Below are positions 29,350-37,827 of a stretch of DNA of 64,000 bases, one piece after another; within the stretch, counting starts at the first letter, position 1, and each line of letters opens with the position of its first letter. The notes under the pieces were generated by a model. It did not search any database, was not told the origin of the DNA, and saw only the letters and a list, made by a program, of their open reading frames with translations. A program made the translations under genes and the position numbers. This DNA is from an uncultured Opitutia bacterium (GTDB lineage: Bacteria > Verrucomicrobiota > Verrucomicrobiia > Opitutales > Opitutaceae), in NCBI GenBank assembly GCA_903872505.1, contig CAIQKV010000096.1:52532-116531 (forward strand). Direction: 5' to 3'.

Positions 29350-29409
29350 GGGCAAGGTCTTTGACCTGCCCGGCTTGGTGGATTCGAGGGCGGGTCGGAG
29401 ACCCGGCCC
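29350..29409. repeat. Pair of REP-like imperfect hairpins GGGCAAGGTCTTTGACCTGCCC and GGGCGGGTCGGAGACCCGGCCC
   Basis: Inverted arms with one-base bulges at 29350-29371 and 29388-29409; similar to 24697-24715. Confidence 0.6.
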
Positions 29410-29413
29410 TGCC

Positions 29414-29722
29414 TCAGGGCAGGGTGATCTGCCGGCCGGCGGGCTCCGGGTGCTGCCGGTAGAACAGCGCGGTGTGGCCGACGGCGCCGACGCACACGCA
29501 GCGGCCCTCGTCGGCGATCTGCGCGCAGAGCACCGCGCGCTCGGCGCGCTCCGCCCCGAGGAAGCGCAGCTTTACCAGCTCGTGCGTGCGCAGGAACTTT
29601 TGCAGCTCGGCGAAGAACGCCGGCGTGAGCCCGCCCTTGCCGAGTTTCAGCGCCGGCTCGAGCGTCTGGCCGAGCCCGCGAAGGTGGGCCTTTTGCGCGC
29701 CGGTGAGGGGAAAGTCATACAT
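29414..29722 (-). CDS. yhbY: YhbY-family (CRM domain) RNA-binding protein
   Basis: LTGAQKAHLRGLGQTLEPALKLGKGGLTPAFFAELQKFLRTHELVKLRFL. Confidence 0.9.
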   Translation of the reverse strand: MYDFPLTGAQKAHLRGLGQTLEPALKLGKGGLTPAFFAELQKFLRTHELVKLRFLGAERAERAVLCAQIADEGRCVCVGAVGHTALFYRQHPEPAGRQITLP

Positions 29723-29779
29723 GCGGGATCACGGATGGCACGGATGCCCCCGGATGGGAAATCCATAATCCGCGCCCGC

Positions 29780-30487
29780 CTAGGCGCCGAAGCGGTCCGG
29801 CGGCAGCTCGCGCCACTGGCCCGCGGGCAGGTCGCCGAGTTCCAAGTCGCCGAACCGCGCGCGGTGCAGTGTGAGTACGGTCGATCCCGTGGCGGCAAAC
29901 ATGCGCCGCACCTGGTGATAGCGGCCCTCGGTGAGGGTCAGCTCGGCCTCGCGCGGCGCCAGCAGCTTCAGGGTGGCCGGCGCGCAGGGGGTGTCTTCCT
30001 GGTCGAGCCGCAGCGTGCCGCTGGCGAACAGCTCGGCGAGGCCGGGCGCGGGGTCGCGGTCGAGGGTGGCGCGGTAGACCTTCGGCACCTTGTGCTTCGG
30101 GGAGGTGAGCCGGTGAACCAGGGGCGACAGGTCGGTGAGCAGCAGCAGGCCGCTGGTGTCCTTGTCGAGCCGGCCGATGCTGGTGACGGGCGGGTTGCGC
30201 CGGCGCCAGCGCTCGGGGAGGAGCGAGTAGATGTCCGGCCCCTCGCGTCCGTCGTGCGAGCAGACGAGGCCCACGGGCTTGTGCAGCAGGAGCAGCAGGC
30301 CGCCGGGATGGTCGAGCGGCTCGCCGTCCACGCGCACGTCCGCGGGATCCGCCTTCGCGCCGAAATCGTCCGCCACCGCGCCCTGCACGGTCACGCGGCC
30401 GTCGGCGACCCAGGCCCGCGCCTCGCGGCGGGAGCAGTAGCCGAGGTTGGCGAGGAGCTGGTCGAGCCGGCGCATGGCGGAACTCAA
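29780..30487 (-). CDS. RsuA-family pseudouridine synthase
   Basis: MRRLDQLLANLGYCSRREARAWVADGRVTVQG S4; IGRLDKDTSGLLLLTD; EGRYHQVRRMFAA. Confidence 0.9.
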   Translation of the reverse strand: MSSAMRRLDQLLANLGYCSRREARAWVADGRVTVQGAVADDFGAKADPADVRVDGEPLDHPGGLLLLLHKPVGLVCSHDGREGPDIYSLLPERWRRRNPPVTSIGRLDKDTSGLLLLTDLSPLVHRLTSPKHKVPKVYRATLDRDPAPGLAELFASGTLRLDQEDTPCAPATLKLLAPREAELTLTEGRYHQVRRMFAATGSTVLTLHRARFGDLELGDLPAGQWRELPPDRFGA

Positions 30488-30555
30488 CCACGCCGGCCCC
30501 GAAGGACACGAAGAAAGTGATTCAATTCCGGGCGAAGTTCGCCCGTAGTGGGCGC

Positions 30556-31710
30556 GTGTCCCACTCCCTGCTCCTGATTCCGGCCCTCGTGCTGGCGGCC
30601 GTCTCGCTGCTGACGGTGGTCCGCGCGCCGGGCTGGATGTGGGCGTGGAAGCTGACGATCCTCGTCGGCGAGTTCGGCCACTGGCTGGCGCTGCTGGCGC
30701 TGGTCCTCGGGTGGCGCGCCTGGGTTGAGCCGGCCGGCCCGGTCCGGGACCTCACGCTGGTGCTGGCGGCGCTGGCGTTCGCCTGCCTGCTGCGGCCGGT
30801 GTTCCGCGCCCGGCGCGTCGGAGAACGGCTGCCGGCGGAAATCGCGGCGGCGTTCGGCGGCGGGGCCGGGCCCGGTCCCGCGGTGGACCTGCGCCGGTTG
30901 TTTCGCCAGCGCGCTCCCGCCCCCGCCGCGGTGCTCACGGAGGTTTTCGCCCGGCCGGACGGGCAGGAGCTGAAGATTGATTTCTACGCGCCGCCCCTGG
31001 CCCGGGACCCGGCGCGGCGTCCGCCCTGCCTCGTGGTGATCCACGGCGGGGGCTGGGACGGCGGTGACCGCAAGCAGCTGGCCGCCTGGAACTCGCGCTG
31101 GGCGGCGCGCGGCTACGCGGTGGCGGCCATCAGTTACCGGCTCGCCCCGCGCTGGATCTGGCCGGCGCAGCGGGACGACGTCCTGGCGGCGATCGCCTGG
31201 CTCAAGGCCAATGCGGGGCGGCTCGGGCTGGACCCGGCACGGCTGGTCCTGTTGGGGCGCTCCGCCGGCGGCCAGCTGGCCACCGCGGTGGGCTACGGCG
31301 CCGAGGACCCCGCCATCCGCGGCGTGATCGCGCTCTACGCGCCGCACGACATGCCGTTCATGTGGACGGTGGTGCGGGAGGATGACGCCCTCAACTCCAC
31401 CAAGCTCACGCTGCAGTATTTCGGCGGGGCGTTCGAGGGCGAGCGCCGCACCGCGTACGAGTCCGCCAGCGGCCAGCTGCTGGCGCGGGCGGGTTCCCCC
31501 GCCACGCTGCTGGTGCACGGCAACCTCGACACGCTCTCCTGGGACCGGCACAGCGAGCGGCTCGCCACCCGGCTCGCGGAGCTGGAGGTGCCGCATTACT
31601 ACCTGCGGCTGCCCTGGGCCACGCACGGGTTCGACTTCAACCCGGACGGCCCCGGCGGGCAGCTGGCCGACTACGCCATCGCCCGGTTTCTCGCGGCGGT
31701 GACGGCCTAG
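30556..31710 (+). CDS. Alpha/beta hydrolase with N-terminal TM segments
   Basis: LVVIHGGGWDGGDRKQL; LLGRSAGGQLATAVGY; WATHGFDFNPDGPGGQL; start uncertain (30517 or 30556 GTG). Confidence 0.8.
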   Translation: MSHSLLLIPALVLAAVSLLTVVRAPGWMWAWKLTILVGEFGHWLALLALVLGWRAWVEPAGPVRDLTLVLAALAFACLLRPVFRARRVGERLPAEIAAAFGGGAGPGPAVDLRRLFRQRAPAPAAVLTEVFARPDGQELKIDFYAPPLARDPARRPPCLVVIHGGGWDGGDRKQLAAWNSRWAARGYAVAAISYRLAPRWIWPAQRDDVLAAIAWLKANAGRLGLDPARLVLLGRSAGGQLATAVGYGAEDPAIRGVIALYAPHDMPFMWTVVREDDALNSTKLTLQYFGGAFEGERRTAYESASGQLLARAGSPATLLVHGNLDTLSWDRHSERLATRLAELEVPHYYLRLPWATHGFDFNPDGPGGQLADYAIARFLAAVTA

Positions 31711-31815
31711 GCGGCGCCCGGCCGCCCGCCGCCCCGGGGCGGGGCGCACGATTTGGCTCGGCAAGGGTACCGGCATTTGGGATGCCTTGGGTTCCAGCGC
31801 ATCCAACCATCTTTT

Positions 31816-33363
31816 ATGTCACTCTGGGAATACAAGGTCATCACCAGCGGCAAGGGCGGCTTCGCGTCGCCCGCGCTGCTGGAAAAATATCTGAACGATC
31901 TCGGCCGCGAGGAGTGGGAGATCGTCACCTTCCAGCCGCAGCCGGACAACTTGCTCGCCTTCAGCGGGCTCGTGCGCCGCTCGACGCAGCGCGACTGGTC
32001 GCTCGAGGACGCGATCACCACGGCCGCGAAGGCCGAGGCGGAGAAACTGCGCGCGGAGTTCGCCGCCAAGTTCCAGGCGGCCACGGCCCCGGCCCCGGCG
32101 GCCGAGGAGCGGCCGGCCAGCTTCCTCGAGGAGAAGGCCGCGCCGGACGACGGTTTCCGCAAGCCGATCGACACGTCGAGCGACGCCGACCCGGACGCGC
32201 CCGAGGAGGAAAAGGACGAGTGGGACAAGCTGACCGAGGAGAACGAGCTGCCGACCTTCTTTGACGCGCTCAAGCCGCACATGCGCCGCAACCAGCGCGG
32301 CCCGGGCATGTCGGTGGGCGTCGATTTTCTCGCCAAGCGCTGGGAGCTGTCCGAGGAGGACGTGAAGGGCGCGCTGGTCGAGTGCGGGATGCAGATTCCC
32401 GCCGACGAGAACGCGCCGCCGGTCTACGTGGAGTACGACGGCGACCTTTTCTGGGTGAACATCAACCGCCGCGGCGAGCTGTGGATCAACACCCGCGAGA
32501 AGCCGCGCCCGGTGTTCCGGGTGGTGCAGGGCACGCGGGTCGCCAGCGACGCGGCGCCTGCCTCCGCCGAGCCTGCGGCGGGCAAACCCGCCAACGAGGG
32601 GACCCCGGCGGCCCCGGCGGAAGCCACCGGCACCGAGGCGGCGCCCGCCGAGCATCCGACCCATCGCAAGCACAAGGCGGCCACGGCCGGCGAGCCGCTG
32701 CCGTCCGGTCCCGCGCTGCTGGACCGGATCCGCCCGCACATGCGCCGCAACCGCCGCGAACCCGGCGGCTCGGGCAGCACCAGCTTCCTCTCGCGCGCGC
32801 TCCGCTGCACCGAGGCCGACCTCGTGGCGGCGTTCAAGACGCTGGGTCTGGTGGTGCCGGAGGCGGCGGCCGACCAGCCGGTGTATGTCGAGATCGGCCC
32901 GGACCTCTGGTGGCTCAATCTCGATTCGCGGGGCGGCCTGTGGATCAACGGCAAGGAAAAGCCGGCCGGCGAATCCGCCGCGCCCGCGCCCACGGCGGCC
33001 CAGCTGGCGCCGGCCCCGGCTTCGGCCGCGGCTCCCGCCCCGGTCCTCGCCGCGGTGCGGTTGCTCCTGCAGGAGACCAAGACCGGCGCCGTGGCCGGCC
33101 GGACCGACCGTGTAGCCGAAAAACTCGGCAAACCGGTGGAAGAGTTCATCGCGGCGCTGGTGGGCGCCGGACTCAAGGTGCCCGAGAAGGCGCGCGAGAA
33201 ACCGGTGTTCGTGGAGCATGCCGGCGAGATCTTCTGGCTGAACAAGAACGCCAAGGACGAGCTCTGGCTCAACGCCAAGGCCTCGAAGTACGCGGACAAG
33301 GCTGAACCCGGCGAAAAGAAGCCGGCCGGCCGCGGGAAAAAGAAGCCGGAGCCGAAGGAGTAG
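31816..33363 (+). CDS. Protein with DUF4177-like N-terminus and three tandem copies of an unrecognised ~80-aa domain
   Basis: Copies share PVYVExxGDLFWxNxNxRGELWINxKEKP; alanine/proline-rich linkers between. Confidence 0.8.
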   Translation: MSLWEYKVITSGKGGFASPALLEKYLNDLGREEWEIVTFQPQPDNLLAFSGLVRRSTQRDWSLEDAITTAAKAEAEKLRAEFAAKFQAATAPAPAAEERPASFLEEKAAPDDGFRKPIDTSSDADPDAPEEEKDEWDKLTEENELPTFFDALKPHMRRNQRGPGMSVGVDFLAKRWELSEEDVKGALVECGMQIPADENAPPVYVEYDGDLFWVNINRRGELWINTREKPRPVFRVVQGTRVASDAAPASAEPAAGKPANEGTPAAPAEATGTEAAPAEHPTHRKHKAATAGEPLPSGPALLDRIRPHMRRNRREPGGSGSTSFLSRALRCTEADLVAAFKTLGLVVPEAAADQPVYVEIGPDLWWLNLDSRGGLWINGKEKPAGESAAPAPTAAQLAPAPASAAAPAPVLAAVRLLLQETKTGAVAGRTDRVAEKLGKPVEEFIAALVGAGLKVPEKAREKPVFVEHAGEIFWLNKNAKDELWLNAKASKYADKAEPGEKKPAGRGKKKPEPKE

Positions 33364-33365
33364 GA

Positions 33366-33498
33366 TTTTTTAGCCGGAAGCCAGGAAACCAGGAACCAAG
33401 CAAATCGCGGAAGCAACCAGCGGTCTGTCGTTTCGCGTTTCCGCGATCCGGATTGGAAACCTTGTCCGTTCCTGGATTCCTGGCTTCCGGCTAAAAAA
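33366..33498. repeat. Long inverted repeat (31-bp arms, 30/31 matched) with nested 9-bp inverted repeat
   Basis: TTTTTTAGCCGGAAGCCAGGAAACCAGGAAC (33366-33396) vs reverse complement of 33468-33498; inner ATCGCGGAA/TTCCGCGAT at 33404-33412/33439-33447. Confidence 0.9.
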
Positions 33499-33511
33499 CC
33501 GGTTTTCCCAC

Positions 33512-34153
33512 TCAGGCCTGGATCAGGCCCTTGCGGATGGCGAAGCGCACGAGGTCCGTCTGGGACTGCAGGTTCAGCTTGCGCATCAGGTTGGTGCGGT
33601 GCGTCTCGGTCGTGCGCGGGCTGAGGAAGAGTTTTTCGGCGATCTCGGTATTGCCCAGGCCCTCGGCAGCGTACTGCAGCACCTCGCGTTCGCGCGGGGA
33701 CAGGGTGGCCAGGGGATCGGCGGCCTCGGCCGGCTTGCTCACCAGCGCGCTGATGGCCCAGTCCGACAGCGGCGCGCTCAGGAAGCGGCGCCCCGCAAGC
33801 ACCTCGTGCGCGGCGTGGAGGATTTCCGCGGTGTCCGAGCCCTTGAGCAGGTAGGCCATCGCGCCGCCGCGCAGCGCCTCGATCACGTAGGGCTCGTCGT
33901 TGTGCATGGAGAGCACGAGCACGCGGGTGCCGGGGCTTGCCACCCGCACCTGGCGCAGGACCTCGATGCCGTGGAGCCGCGGCAGGCTGAGGTCGAGGAA
34001 GAGCAGGGCGGGCCGGTGTTTTTCCACGGCCGCGACGGCGGCGAGGCCGTCCGCCACCTCGGCCACGACCGAGAAGGTTTTCTCCGCCTCCAGGACGCTG
34101 CGCACGCCCTTGCGCACGATCTCGTGGTCATCGGCCAGCACGACGGTGGTCAT
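33512..34153 (-). CDS. NarL/FixJ-type response regulator
   Basis: VVLADDHEIVRKGVRSVLE; LLFLDLSLPRLHG; LSPREREVLQYAAEGLGNTEIAEKLFLSPRTTETH. Confidence 0.92.
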   Translation of the reverse strand: MTTVVLADDHEIVRKGVRSVLEAEKTFSVVAEVADGLAAVAAVEKHRPALLFLDLSLPRLHGIEVLRQVRVASPGTRVLVLSMHNDEPYVIEALRGGAMAYLLKGSDTAEILHAAHEVLAGRRFLSAPLSDWAISALVSKPAEAADPLATLSPREREVLQYAAEGLGNTEIAEKLFLSPRTTETHRTNLMRKLNLQSQTDLVRFAIRKGLIQA

Positions 34154-35802
34154 GGGTGGCCTCCGGGCGGCGGCAGGGCGAGGCCGGCGCCGAGCGGGAA
34201 CTCGGCGTGGATCCGCGTGCCTTGGTTGATGCGCGAGAAGATTTCCACGGTGCCGCCGGCGAGCGTGACGCGCTCGGTCAGGCCGGTCAGGCCGATGGAA
34301 TTACGGGAGGCCAGCACGGTGTCGAGGTCGAAGCCGCGCCCGCGGTCCGTGATCTCGATCAGCAGCCGCGCCCCGTCGGGCGACGGCCCGGTGGCCGGGG
34401 CATGGGTCACCGTCACCGACGCTTCCTTGCAGCCGGCATGGCGGGCGATGTTGGTGAGGGCCTCCTGCACGATGCGGAAGACCGCGATCTCCAGCTCGAT
34501 CGGCAGGCGCTCCTGCGGCAGGGAGACGTCCACGGTCGCCGTCACGCCGGTCTGGCGCTGAAAAAGCCGGGCGTGCCACTCCAGGGCGGCGCGGAGGCCC
34601 AGGTCGTCGAGGATGCGCGGGCGGAACTGCTGCGTGAGCTCGCGCACGTGGGCCATGAGCTCGGTGGCCAGCGCGAGGGATTCCCCCAGCTTTTCCGGCA
34701 GGGACGCCGCCGCCGTGCCGGTCCGGTCGCCGGAGTTTTTCACCAGTGCCTCCAGCTGGAGCCGGAGGCCGGTGAGCATCTGGCCGACCTGGTCGTGCAA
34801 TTCGCGGGCGATGGCGCGGCGCTCGTCCTCCTGGATCTTGAAGAGGCGCTTGGAGAGGATCCGCAGCCGCGCGGCGTGCTCCGCGGCATCGTGCTCCGCC
34901 TTCTGCCGCACGGCCACCTCGGCCGACAACTCCTTGGTGCGGGCGGCGACCTGGGCCTCGAGCGAGCGGTTGAGCTCCGCCAGGTCGCGGGCCAGGCGCT
35001 GGTTGAGCCGGTCGGTCTCGGCGAGGCGCAGCAGGCTGTTGAGCGAGAAGACGAGTTCGGAAAGATAACCCTCCTGCTGGAGGATATAATCCTGGGCGCC
35101 GAGCTTGAAGGCCGCGATGGCCGTCTCCCCGTCGCTGCGCGCGGCGAGGACGACCACGGGGGCGTCGGCGAAATGGGAGTGGAGGCTGCGCAGGGCGTCG
35201 AGCGGGCCGGGCGACCCGGGATCGGGGCCGAGCACAATGGCGTCGAAGGCCACCCGGCTGGCGACGGCGCGCTCCAGGCCGGCGAGGGAGGGAATGGCGG
35301 TCAACGTGATCTGCGGGGCGTTGCGGGCGAGGAAATCGGTGAGCGTCCGCCGCAGGTCGGGCGAGGCCTCGATCAGCAGCACATGGTACTTCGTCCCCGC
35401 CGGGGCGGCGGGCTGGCCGTGAAATTTCTCCTGATGCCGCGCATGGGCTTGTTGGACGATGGCCGGGAGCTCGAGGAATTGGGGCGTCGCCTTGTCGACG
35501 CAGTCCACCGCGCCGGCCCGCAGGGCCTGGACGGCCAGCTTGGTCTGGCCCCGGCCGCTGACCATGATCACGGGCGTGGTGTCGCCCCGCGCGGCCAGCT
35601 CGCTGAGGATATGCAGGCCGTCGATGTCCGGGAGTTCGAGATCGAGCAGCAGCACGTCCACGCCGCCGCGGCGCATGCGGTCGAGGCAGGCACGGCCATC
35701 GGGCACCACCTCCACCGTGCAGTCCGGGGCGTTGCTCGCAAAGTAAGTCTGGACCACGACGGCGATCTGCGGGTCGTCGTCGGCATAGAGCACGCGGATC
35801 AT
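34150..35802 (-). CDS. NarX-type sensor kinase with N-terminal receiver, second degenerate receiver, HisKA_3, HATPase
   Basis: YADDDPQIAVVV...LLLDLELPDIDG; RRAIARELHDQVGQMLTGLRLQLE; ATGA overlap with the regulator gene. Confidence 0.9.
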   Translation of the reverse strand: MIRVLYADDDPQIAVVVQTYFASNAPDCTVEVVPDGRACLDRMRRGGVDVLLLDLELPDIDGLHILSELAARGDTTPVIMVSGRGQTKLAVQALRAGAVDCVDKATPQFLELPAIVQQAHARHQEKFHGQPAAPAGTKYHVLLIEASPDLRRTLTDFLARNAPQITLTAIPSLAGLERAVASRVAFDAIVLGPDPGSPGPLDALRSLHSHFADAPVVVLAARSDGETAIAAFKLGAQDYILQQEGYLSELVFSLNSLLRLAETDRLNQRLARDLAELNRSLEAQVAARTKELSAEVAVRQKAEHDAAEHAARLRILSKRLFKIQEDERRAIARELHDQVGQMLTGLRLQLEALVKNSGDRTGTAAASLPEKLGESLALATELMAHVRELTQQFRPRILDDLGLRAALEWHARLFQRQTGVTATVDVSLPQERLPIELEIAVFRIVQEALTNIARHAGCKEASVTVTHAPATGPSPDGARLLIEITDRGRGFDLDTVLASRNSIGLTGLTERVTLAGGTVEIFSRINQGTRIHAEFPLGAGLALPPPGGHP

Positions 35803-35928
35803 CAGGCGGGTGGGTTCTGGCTCATCGGCGCATGGCCAATCGGGGATTTAATCGGGCCTAAATCCGGTTCGGATCGGGCCCACTATCACCCCGTGGGACA
35901 GGGTGTTGCAATAGCCATCCGCGGGAGA

Positions 35929-35942
35929 GGGGAATAATCCCC
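35929..35942. promoter_or_regulatory. Palindrome GGGGAATAATCCCC in the divergent kinase/lipoprotein intergenic region
   Basis: Preceded by GAG; near-identical to GAGGGGAATATCCCC at 24183-24197. Confidence 0.4.
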
Positions 35943-36036
35943 ATGTGCCTAGGTAAACCCCCCAGCGTATTTTACGACGGGCGAACGAGGGCCGGCACGG
36001 ATGTTTGAAAAGCCCGTTAAAAGCTAGAGTCGGGGC

Positions 36037-36639
36037 ATGAAATTTAACCCCGCCATCTTCCAAGCCCGCCCGGTGACCCTCACGGCCCGGCTGGCGGCCT
36101 TGGCGGCCCTGGCGGCCTGGGCCCTGCTCTGCACGGGTTGCACGTCGCTGTCGGTCCGCCCGGATCTCGACACCATCGTGGCGCTGGCGCCGGTGCCGGT
36201 GATCGTGACCCAGGGGCAGGAACTCCGGACGGCCGAGGCGGCTGCGGCGCACGTGGACGGCGCGCAGGCCTTCATCGGCGCCGGTGATTCGATGGAGCCG
36301 GTCTATGCGAACGGCACCGCGATCGTCGTCTTGCCCAGTGACTACCAACTGCTCCGCCCGGGCATGCCGGTGGTCTATGTCAACCAGGACGGCCGGGGTG
36401 TCGCGCATGTGCTGGTGCAGGAAACGCGCGAGGGCTGGATTGCCCAGGGCGTCAACAACCCGGAACGCGATCCGGACTTGGTCACGGCGCGCAACCTGGT
36501 CGGCGTCATCACGCAGGCCTACTCCTCGTCGGACACGCCGCTGCGCCGCGAGATCGCCGGCCGCGCCGCGCTGAAGGCGGCCAACGCCGCGCCGACGCGG
36601 GTGGCGCTGAATTTTCCCAAGGCCGGCTCTGGTGCATGA
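36037..36639 (+). CDS. Putative lipoprotein with S24/S26-like fold
   Basis: Signal/lipobox ALLCTGC; GAGDSMEPVYANGTAIVV and GMPVVYVN; no clear catalytic Lys. Confidence 0.6.
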   Translation: MKFNPAIFQARPVTLTARLAALAALAAWALLCTGCTSLSVRPDLDTIVALAPVPVIVTQGQELRTAEAAAAHVDGAQAFIGAGDSMEPVYANGTAIVVLPSDYQLLRPGMPVVYVNQDGRGVAHVLVQETREGWIAQGVNNPERDPDLVTARNLVGVITQAYSSSDTPLRREIAGRAALKAANAAPTRVALNFPKAGSGA

Positions 36640-36689
36640 GCCTGGCTTGGCTATAACGACCCGCTCACCGGGTTGGGCGCCGGGTTAGA

Positions 36690-37460
36690 CTACGGCGCCC
36701 AATTCGGCGGGCGCTTGTCCAGAAACGCCGACACGCCTTCCTGCGCCTCGGCCGAGTTGCGCGCCGAGAGATGGTACTTGTGCGCGTGATGGAGATCGGT
36801 CGCGACCGGCACCGGCCAGAGTTCGGCGAGGAGCCGCTTGGTCTCGGCCATGGCCTCGGGCGCGCCCTGCAGCAGCGAGCTGATCAGCGCGCTCACCTCG
36901 GTCGCCAGATAGGCCTCGTCGGCGACCACCCGGTTCACCAGCCCGATGGCGTGGGCGTGGGTCCCGTCGATGAGCTTGCCGAGCAGGAGCAGCTCGCGGG
37001 CGTCGCGCTCGCGCAGCTGGCGGCGGAGGAACGTCATGATCAGCGCCGGCACTAGCCCGCGGCGGACCTCCGGGTAGCCGAACTTGGCATCGCGGGTCGT
37101 GACCGCGAAGTCGCAGGCGCTCATCAGGCCTGCGCCGCCGGCGATGGCGGCGCCCTGCACGACTGCGATCGTGATCAGCCGCGTGGCCGCGATCGCCCGC
37201 AGGGCCTGGGCGACGAGGTCGGCCGAGGCGTGCGCTTGGCCCGGTTTGGACGCTTCCTCGAGGTCGAGTCCGGAGCAGAAGACCTTGCCGGCGCCGCGCA
37301 GGACGAAGATGCGCTGCGTGGGGGACGCCTCGGCCCCGGCGAGCGCGGTGCAGAGCTGCTCGAGGAGGCCGGTGTTGAGCGCGTTGCGTTTCTCCGGGCG
37401 GTTGAGCGTCACGGTGGTCACGGGGCCGGCGCGTTCGACGAGGACGAGGGAGGTGGACAT
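36690..37460 (-). CDS. Enoyl-CoA hydratase/isomerase family
   Basis: TVTLNRPEKRNALN; VFCSGLDLEEA; AAIAGGAGLMSACDFAV; KFGYPEVRRGLVPALI. Confidence 0.92.
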   Translation of the reverse strand: MSTSLVLVERAGPVTTVTLNRPEKRNALNTGLLEQLCTALAGAEASPTQRIFVLRGAGKVFCSGLDLEEASKPGQAHASADLVAQALRAIAATRLITIAVVQGAAIAGGAGLMSACDFAVTTRDAKFGYPEVRRGLVPALIMTFLRRQLRERDARELLLLGKLIDGTHAHAIGLVNRVVADEAYLATEVSALISSLLQGAPEAMAETKRLLAELWPVPVATDLHHAHKYHLSARNSAEAQEGVSAFLDKRPPNWAP

Positions 37461-37480
37461 GGGGGTGGGGCGGGAGGCGT

Positions 37481-37825
37481 TTAACCCGCCGGTTTGAGTA
37501 TGGCGGCCGCGACCGGCATTTCGAGCAAAGCCATGCCGAGGGTCTTGCCCTGGGAATCGATCCGCAGCGAGCGGCTGCCACCGCCGGCGAGGATCTCGGG
37601 GAGGATGAAATTGAGCGCCTCGAGGTTGGGCACCTCGTAACGGGTGACGGTGCCGACACCGAGCGGCTTGAAGAACGTCTCGACGCTGGCGGCGGTCAGG
37701 TGGTCGCGCAGCCAGGCGTAGGCGGCGGGCGTGCGGGCGAACACCGCGACGTTGGCGGAGTTGCCCTTGTCGCCGCTGCGGGCGAAGGCGATCTCGCGGA
37801 GGGGAATGGTGGCGGGGGCGGCCAT
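37481..37825 (-). CDS. AtuA C-terminal-like small protein
   Basis: PLREIAFARSGDKGNSANVAVFARTPAAYAWLRDHLT; adjacent to AtuA N-terminal protein. Confidence 0.75.
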   Translation of the reverse strand: MAAPATIPLREIAFARSGDKGNSANVAVFARTPAAYAWLRDHLTAASVETFFKPLGVGTVTRYEVPNLEALNFILPEILAGGGSRSLRIDSQGKTLGMALLEMPVAAAILKPAG

Positions 37826-37827
37826 GG

